Assembly (NCBI GenBank): GCA_023079485.1
Contig: CM041086.1
Span: forward strand, 15,074,401 to 15,138,400
DNA length: 64,000 nucleotides
DNA from: Archilochus colubris
Taxonomy: Eukaryota; Chordata; Aves; Apodiformes; Trochilidae
Direction of reading: 5' to 3'
Shown here: positions 57,011-64,000 of the stretch, piece after piece
Layout: each line of letters opens with the position of its first letter
Numbering within the stretch: the first letter of the stretch is position 1
Translations under genes and position numbers: made by a program
The notes under the pieces: generated by a model
Database searches by the model: none
Told to the model about the DNA's origin: nothing
The model's input: the letters and a program-made list of their open reading frames with translations, nothing else

Positions 57011-59397
57011 TCTGGCCCTGGCACCCTCAGGTAGAGCTTGCGGGCTCTGGACCTGCTGTGGAAGGAGGATGTGTGCTGGCCAAGAGAGCTGACAATAGGG
57101 TAAGGTGCTGCAGGACCCAGGAAATAAAACAGAACGATACGGGGCAAAAAAACTTCTTGCTTGCAGTTCGTTTTCCTTGGTGTTCCAAACCCTGTTGTAA
57201 ATAGCAAGTGTGTTTTCCTAAATCCCCCCAGGCTGTATTTGAGATTGGAGATCTATGTTATATGTCTGTAACATCTGCAGGGCTAAGAAGTAACAGTGCA
57301 GCTCCAAAGCAAGAGTAGCTCATGGGAAATTTTTTTTTTTTTTTGAGGTATTTCAAATTGAACAGTATTGTATTTCATAATGATACTACACTAATGAAGC
57401 CAATTTAGTTGTCAATACACACATTTCTGCCTCTCCATGCAAGACATCCAGATTCTCATCTGCTTGAATGCTGAGATGGCATTCCAAACCAATCCTTGGG
57501 ATGGCAGACTTCAAATACTGAGAGCTCTGAATCAGCCATTTTACCTGGTGGTTACTTACAAAGCAATATTGTGAGCTTTCTGTCCAGAGAAACAGATTAA
57601 ACTCTAGCCTGGCAGGCAGAAGGAGCAATAAAAGCTTTTTGATTCCAATAAAAAGCTCAGCAGCTGCAACCGAGATCTTTTTGCACAACTCAACAACTAA
57701 GCTTAGCAAATGGGTTGTTGCAGCTCACATACACTGCACTTAGACAGACCTCTGAGACCTCTTTTCCATCCATATATTGACCCTAATAAGGTGCCATTTT
57801 TTTAAGGCAAACTGTATGGCTGAGTTGGTTTGATGACTGCCTGATTACTCAGAAATTCAGTGTCTAAATTACAGTCCAACAGAGGAGGTTTAAGCTAAAA
57901 AAGCCCCTTTTCCGTGCTGCAAAACAGCTTCAAAACTAGAACAGTGTTGTTCCTGATTATTTAGCACCCTCTTCCTTTCTGTGGCTGTTGCATGGTTTGC
58001 AACAAAGAGAGACCCACAGAGGCCATTCCGTGGGATTTATTTTTAAAAGCTTGGGCAGAAGTGTATTTCCCATAGCCCAGCTGAGCAGAGGGACAGGACT
58101 GGTTTTGAAAGAGCACACCAAATAGCTTTTCCAAGCAGGGCTCTCTAAAAAATGCAGCTTACTGTTAACTATGCAAAAAAAAGTCTCTAAGGTGGAAAAA
58201 TTCCAGTCTGTGACGTGGTCGTTCTGAGCTTTTATGGTAAAATAGCTCTCCAAACGTTTTTAATATTTGACTTTCCTTCTCCAGTTTCTCCCGTAGCTTC
58301 TGTTTATGCAAAACACTCTCAAGTGTTTGTCACAGCTTGCCTTTGCCTTTAAATTCACAGGAACATGGCATGCTGTACAAAACAGTCAAGCTGCTGCTTT
58401 CATGGAAGTTTCCCTTTGGATATTTTTTGTTTGTGTGCTTTGCAGCTGATGCTTTTCATAGATGAATTTAGTTGCTTCTCTAAGATTCTGTTGTGTTCTG
58501 TAGATCCACAGGTCACTGGCTGAAAAAAATCACTTAGTCCTACAACAGTATTAGCATGGGGTAATCTTGTTAGTTATTAAACAAATAGCTAAGTGCTTTC
58601 TTTTCCTTGCTTTATATATTATTTTCTCAGACTTACATATTTCCTAATATATATGAAAAATTCCACAGATTTTCTCCAATTGTTTGGGTTTGGTTTTTTT
58701 CTTTTCATGTGGTTGGGAGTGAGGGGACAAGTTGTCATGGTAAAGTTGTAGACTCAGGCATTAGCTCTTTGTTTTCACAGATTTATTACTCCTTATTTTA
58801 CAACATACCAAGCACAATCACCAGGGCTGAATGTGTATTCTCCTATACACTAAGGTTTCACAGTTAAGAGAGCCTCCTCTGTCCAATTCAGAAATATGGT
58901 TCTTGATGTATTATGTTTTCTTGTCAGACACAAAAAGAGACACTGTATATTCTTAGGCTCATTGCCACTTTTTTGTTTCAGACATTGCTGAAATCTGTAA
59001 AGCATTGGTGAGATAAGGACCCGAGGGCTTTGTCATTAAGGTAAGACCTTAAGATTTTTGAAATCTTGGATGGAGGCTACTCAAACAGGGAAGAATATTT
59101 AGTGGTCTGAGTTTCTCCAGCACAGATATATCAGGTTTGGGTTACTTCTTAAAATAAACTTTAGTATTCAGTGGAATTACTTTATCAATCAGTTCTTGTA
59201 AAATTCTTTTTGTATGAGTTTGTGTGGATGAGTTGGATAGGAACCTACCTATGGGTGTGGATGAAGAAATGTTACCAAAAAAGCAGGATGAAGGAAGAAA
59301 TAGCATGTGCCAAAAGGTAGCATATGAACACACACTCCCTCCAAGAACTTGTAAGCTTAAAGACCAGTAGACTGTTGCATTCACAAAAACAGATAAA
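57011..59397. other. SMARCA1 5' flank
   Basis: AT-rich unique sequence with a T16 run at about 57,331. No exon recognised on either strand. Confidence 0.55.
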
Positions 59398-60160
59398 TTC
59401 TGTGCACCGAGGGTCCTGCACTTTGGCCACAACAACCCCATGCAGCGCTACAGGCTGGGCACAGAGTGGTTGGAGAACAGCCAGACAGAGAGGGACCCTG
59501 GAGTTTGAATTGCCAGGAAGCTGAACATGAGCCAGCAGTGTGCCCAGGTGGCCAAGAAGGCCAATGGCATCCTGGGCTGTATCCAGAACAGTGTGGCCAG
59601 CAGGTCCAGGGAAGTGATTCTGCCCCTGTACTCAGCCCTGGTGAGGCCATAGCTTGAGTCCTGTGTCCAGTTCTGGGCCCCTCAGCTTAGGAAGGAGATT
59701 GAGGTGCTGGAGCCGGGTCCAAAGGAGGGCAACCAGGCTGCTGAAGGGACTCGAGCACAGATCCTATGAGGAGAGGCTGAGGGAGCTGGGGCAGTTCAGT
59801 CTGGAGAAGAGGAGGCTCAGAGGAGACCTCATCACTCTCTACAACTCCCTGAAAGGAGGTTGGAGCCAGCGGGGGGTTGGTCTCTTTTCCCAGGCAACTC
59901 TCAAGAGGGCACGGTCTCAATTTGTGCCAGGGGAGGTTTAGGTTGGATATTGGAAAGAATTTCTTTAGAGAGAGGGTGATCAGGCATTGGAATGGGCTGC
60001 CCAGGGAAGTAGTGGATTCTCCGTGTCTGGAGATATTTCAAAAGAGACTGGATGTGGCACTCAGTGCCATGGGCTGGGAACTGCAGCGGGAGTGGATCAA
60101 GGGTTGGATTTGATGATCTCTGAGGTCCCTTCCAACCCAGTCGATTCTATGATTCTATGA
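59398..60160 (+). mobile_element. CR1 LINE fragment, 3' part, decayed
   Basis: 5'-truncated CR1 of about 760 bp. It begins with the ORF2 segment encoding a [14 protein letters not shown] region (CCCCATGCAGCGCTACAGGC), continues through [19 protein letters not shown] and [16 protein letters not shown], and ends with AGGTCCCTTCCAACCCAG and the GATTCTATGATTCTATGA tail. In-frame stops and frame breaks (for example near 59,507 and 59,651) show it is inactive. It is more complete than the 43 kb copy, which it closely resembles over about 500 bp. Confidence 0.95.
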
Positions 60161-60396
60161 AGTCCACACGAGGCCACCACGCACAAGCACCAAAAAATTG
60201 TAACGCTCAGAGCGCTGTGGCTGCTGCTGTCCCAGTGACAGTACCAGCCAGGTGCCACAAGGTGGCAACACCGACCTGTGCTCGCATGATGCCCGCTGAG
60301 AGAGCCCTGACTTCAAGGTGCTTCGGGATCGTAGCCGCTATTTGTATGAACGCTGCTGTCTTAAAACTCATACGATCAAAACCACGGAAAAAATAG
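60161..60396 (+). other. CpG-rich patch abutting the CR1 3' end
   Basis: I count 13 CpG dinucleotides between 60,169 and 60,386, far above the surrounding flank. A 79-codon plus-strand frame (60,157-60,396) begins in the CR1 tail, which argues against its being a real coding frame. Function unknown; a small regulatory element or a remnant of an unrecognised repeat are both possible. Confidence 0.45.
60255..60267 (+). promoter_or_regulatory. Possible CTCF-like site
   Basis: CCACAAGGTGGCA fits the CTCF core CCASYAGRKGGCR with one mismatch and is nested in an inverted repeat TGCCAC...GTGGCA. A short motif match only. Confidence 0.25.
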
Positions 60397-60510
60397 TATA
60401 TACATGAGATCTTTTCCCTGCTGTTGAGTTCTTACTTCTAGACCTGCATTTACATTCAGTACCTTCCCCCAGACCAGCAGAAGTGTCTGGTTAAGGGCAA
60501 AGACTTCTGA

Positions 60511-60515
<5 letters not shown>

Positions 60516-60594
<79 letters not shown>

Positions 60595-60627
60595 GTTATT
60601 ATTATTGTTATTATTATTATTATTATT
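60516..60627 (+). repeat. (ATT)n microsatellite
   Basis: About 110 bp of ATT/TTA trinucleotide repeats with a few interruptions (one CATT, two GTT). Long enough to be polymorphic in length. Confidence 0.97.
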
Positions 60628-63600
60628 TTCTTTTTAATTGTTTTTAGGTTTGTTTTTCTGCGTGGGGGAGCCAGGAATTGTCACAGTTTGGTAAATTATG
60701 AAAGTGAGAAGACTGTCATCTCTTCAGGGATGTGATGAGCCAGGTTTATGTACATTAGAATCTGTTCATTTCCTGAGCCTCATCAGGAACTTGCTGCAAA
60801 ATTACCTTAGTTGCCTCTATTGATACCTCGAGTCCTTTGCAACTTTGAAATGAGACAGGGTGGCTGCTGTATTCTATTTCTGTATTCCTTGAAGTTATTG
60901 GGCTTTTCTGCAGGTGAGCAATGGATTAGTTCCAGGTTCTAAAAAGCAAAAACTGAGCCCAGCAGAGTTAGTAATTTTTTCTCAGATCAGCACAGCAAAA
61001 CAAGTCAAGTGCCCACACACAGCAGGGCCAGTGCCAATGCAATGGGGAAACAGATAGATGGCAAGCTGGAGGGTGGGATTGCAGCCACACTAATGTGTAG
61101 CAGTTTAAGCTACCATAAACCAGATTTTCATAAACAACATTACAATTGTGTATTCTGTTGTGAACTCCAGATTTTGTTCGCCTACAAACAAAAATGTTGT
61201 GTAGATTTAGGGATGATCAGGGATTCCTTTGGAGGTCATGCAATAATTCCTGATGTAATGAGCTATGACTTTGCCAAAACCTGGAGCATTTTATCACTAG
61301 AGCCCCTGACCAGAAAAGATCAGTTCTGTTGAAAGTAGAAGGCATTTTAAAAGCTATTTTAGGTCAAAGCAAAACCTGTGAAAAGAGTTTGTTCCAAATT
61401 AAATAAGTCTGAAGCATACTTTGCTGCTCACTGCATCCTTTTCTCCCCTAACCTGTTCGGTGGTTTTGCAGTAGTGAAAACCTGTAAATAACCTGCCCAT
61501 AGCAGAGACAGAGCCTTACAAAATTCAGAGTATTTGTGAGTATTCAGCAGGCAGTCCAGTGCAGTGTAGCCTTTAACTCTCTTTAGTGATGGGGGAAACT
61601 TCTACTTCACAAATTCTCTGCCCAAAATAAATTACTTCTTTCAATAGCAGAAACCAGTTTTTGTGAGTTTGATTTCACACTGCTATCCCTAAACTGGTCA
61701 CAAACTATGTGTAAATGTAACAGTTCTTGTTCAAGGTTTTAGCATTACCAGGATTTCCTTGAAATACAGGAAATGGGCAGAAGGATGCAGTAAAAGTAGT
61801 GCCTCCCTTAGCCTTGAAAATGTGGCAGATACGTTGCAGAAGCCAAAAGTCATCACTCCAGTTGCCACAGGCTTTATTCTGCTGTGGAAATATTTTAATC
61901 CTGTCCTTTTTATCCATTTTGCTTGCCAACGTCCACTCAGTGTGGAAAACTAGACTGAAACTGTTGTATTTTCTTGAGAACTATCCATTTCTCCATAAGG
62001 ATCTGTTAAACTACAGTAGCTGGTTTCAGTTTATCCCAGTTCACATCAAATCTGTTCTGACTTTCCCCTCACTCCCCCATTTTTATGCTATTTTTCTTGC
62101 CTGACTGCCTGGGCCTTTTTTCTTCCTCATCCTGTAATGATTCTTCCTTTTTTGTAGCAGTCTCAAGCACACAGCTGCCATCAAAACAATTCTTCCTTTC
62201 CTGCATTTACATTCTTCACACAGGCCAACCTTTTACATGTGCAGTTAAGAAATCTGGTCTGGTTTGCTGTAAAAACCCACTACTCAGTCAGAATTAAATA
62301 AAGTAGTCCTGCATCTTTCCCTGCTTAATTTACCTAGCAGGGGAAAATATCTTTTTTCCCCCACTGTTTTGCCATCTGCATGAAATTTTCTCACAAATCA
62401 CAAAGTAAAATGAAGAGTTCTGTAACTCCTAGTAATGCATTTTTGGGCAACATGGAGAACAGAGGCAGGCAATGTCCTGTGTTCATTTTCCTGCATTCAT
62501 TTTCTCATCACTCTGGAGTGTTCCCTGGTCTCAGCAAGAATGCTGTAGGGAAGCTGAGATCCATCCTGCACTTCATGATGAGCTTTCCACATTTCTGCAT
62601 CTGAAAATAGCTAGGTGGATTTTTTCACTTCAACATAAAACTACAGACTTCTTTTTCCATCTGTTTCTTCAAGCCTTCCTGAGACCTTTCTTTGAGTTTT
62701 ACACCCAAACTTCAGGCTGCTTCACATAGTTTGGACTAAACCAGTTTCAGCAAATCCTTACTTTCAGGAGAATAAGATTAAAATTTCATAGTAATTTCCT
62801 ATTTCTGATCAGGAAGACATAAGTCATAATCTTGATGTCAAGTAGATTATTTTGGATTTCTGGCTGTTACAGGTTTGGCTGTGTCACATCACCAGAATCT
62901 TTCAGCTGTGAACAGGTGAATTCCTCCAAATTGCCATATAAAAATGACAAGCAGGCCCTCTCACACACGGCCTGAGTGGTATTCAGTGGTATTCATCATT
63001 GTTATAGATGAAAATGGAAGTAGATTTTTCTTAGCTTCTAAAAATAATTCAGACAATTAGAAAAGAAATTTTTACTCTTTAAAAAATCCATCTTCTCTAC
63101 TCCTGTGTCTCCTACCTCAACTGCAAGGATTATTTTCTGATGTGAGGACCATTGATAAAACTACCTGACAGGTAAATCTTCAGAAACAGGTTGATAGGGA
63201 TGCATCTGTAGAGGGTAATAGCCATGGCCTACTTGACCAGCAACTTAGATATTATCAGATTGTTTAGTGCTCTGCAAACAGAACCTGAAAAATAGGGAAA
63301 AAAAAGCACAGTTTTTAATGTGTGCTTCTGTGAATGCCAGAAAAGAGAGAAACCTATCATCCCCAGGATGATAAAAAGTGACAGAACAGAGGTTGTACCC
63401 AAGTGGGGCTTTGTTTGTTACCACCCCCCCTTCAGAGGGCAGTTGCACTTTTGCAGATAAAATCCACTATTGAGCACAATGCCAGCTCCCCCACCAGAGA
63501 CTTTCCTCAACAGGAGACTTTTCTATGAGATGCTGGCTGCCTGCTGCTCTTCCCCAGCGGAGCTTGGTGCCAGAGGACATTGCTCTGTTTTCTGAAACAG

Positions 63601-64000
63601 ACTGACAGAGTTGTCCCTCTGTGTCATGAGAGCTTTTGGTAAAATTACATTCTGCCCTGTCCATAACAATAAAGGCCATACCCACACACAGCTTAAACAC
63701 TTCTTATACTTCCTGGAGCAAAACCACAGCAACGTTCAACAGTCTGTTTTCTTTTTTTAATTTCACAATGGCTTCTGGTACCTGACTGTTGGCTCCCACT
63801 GCCACCCAAAGCCTGGGGGTGTCTGGGTACCCACCCTGGAGCAGACAGAATCAGCATCACCCTGTGCCAGTGGTCCAGCTCCAGATTCTTGAGTTAATTC
63901 TTTAAACAACAACAAATGCTGTAATGATCTGTGTGCAGTCCTCTATTGGACCTGATTTGTATGGTGAGGACAGGCTATTGAAAGGAGGAGAAGAGCTTGA
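60628..64000. other. 5' flank distal to SMARCA1, no recognised gene
   Basis: AT-rich unique sequence; short open frames with no splice-site pairs or family motifs. In mammals the next gene on this side is OCRL in divergent orientation. I searched by eye for its 5-phosphatase and N-terminal sequence and found none, so it presumably lies beyond the window. Confidence 0.5.

Noticed and set aside
61705..61953. Overlapping 74- and 64-codon frames on opposite strands, considered as a retrocopy
   Set aside because: No recognisable protein, poly-A tail or flanking duplication.
57011..64000. OCRL first exons expected next to SMARCA1
   Set aside because: Synteny in mammals suggested them, but no matching sequence was seen on the plus strand.

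Overview
The window is vertebrate nuclear DNA, almost certainly from a bird. Three CR1 LINE fragments with the typical avian 3' tail (repeated ATTCTATG) are present, repeats are otherwise sparse, and a multi-exon gene with short-to-moderate introns carries GT-AG splice sites throughout. There is no bacterial, plasmid or phage structure and no sign of an integrated retrovirus. I cannot name the species.

Only one gene is certain: SMARCA1 (SNF2L, an ISWI chromatin-remodelling ATPase) on the minus strand. Its start codon is at 56469-56467 and its stop codon at 27355-27353. I rebuilt 24 coding exons by hand. All 23 introns are GT-AG, the phases agree at every junction, and the sum is 3,111 nt, or 1,036 residues plus stop. 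The sequence matches SMARCA1 rather than its paralogue SMARCA5 at diagnostic places ([50 protein letters not shown], the C-terminal KKVKS). A CpG island (about 55,850-57,010) covers exon 1 and the promoter. A polyadenylation signal lies about 375 nt after the stop.

Layout: 1-26,900 is mostly non-coding flank 3' of SMARCA1. It holds a small CpG cluster with a YY1-type motif on a start codon at about 20.2 kb (minus strand), which may be the first exon of an unknown small secreted protein or of a lncRNA. A possible second exon lies at about 12.1-12.3 kb, and several AT-rich blocks look like conserved non-coding elements, one with a perfect 25-bp palindrome. 26,950-56,600 is SMARCA1, with two antisense CR1 fragments and a 192-bp tandem duplication in its introns. 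57,000-64,000 is 5' flank with a third CR1 (59.4-60.16 kb), an odd CpG-rich patch joined to its 3' end, and an ATT microsatellite. In mammals OCRL lies divergently next to SMARCA1 on this side; I found no OCRL exon here.

Most other open frames are short and lack splice sites, homology or coding character, so they are left out. The best candidates for something undescribed are the 20.2/12.1 kb putative transcript, the 192-bp duplicated unit with an uninterrupted frame, and the CpG patch at 60.2-60.4 kb.
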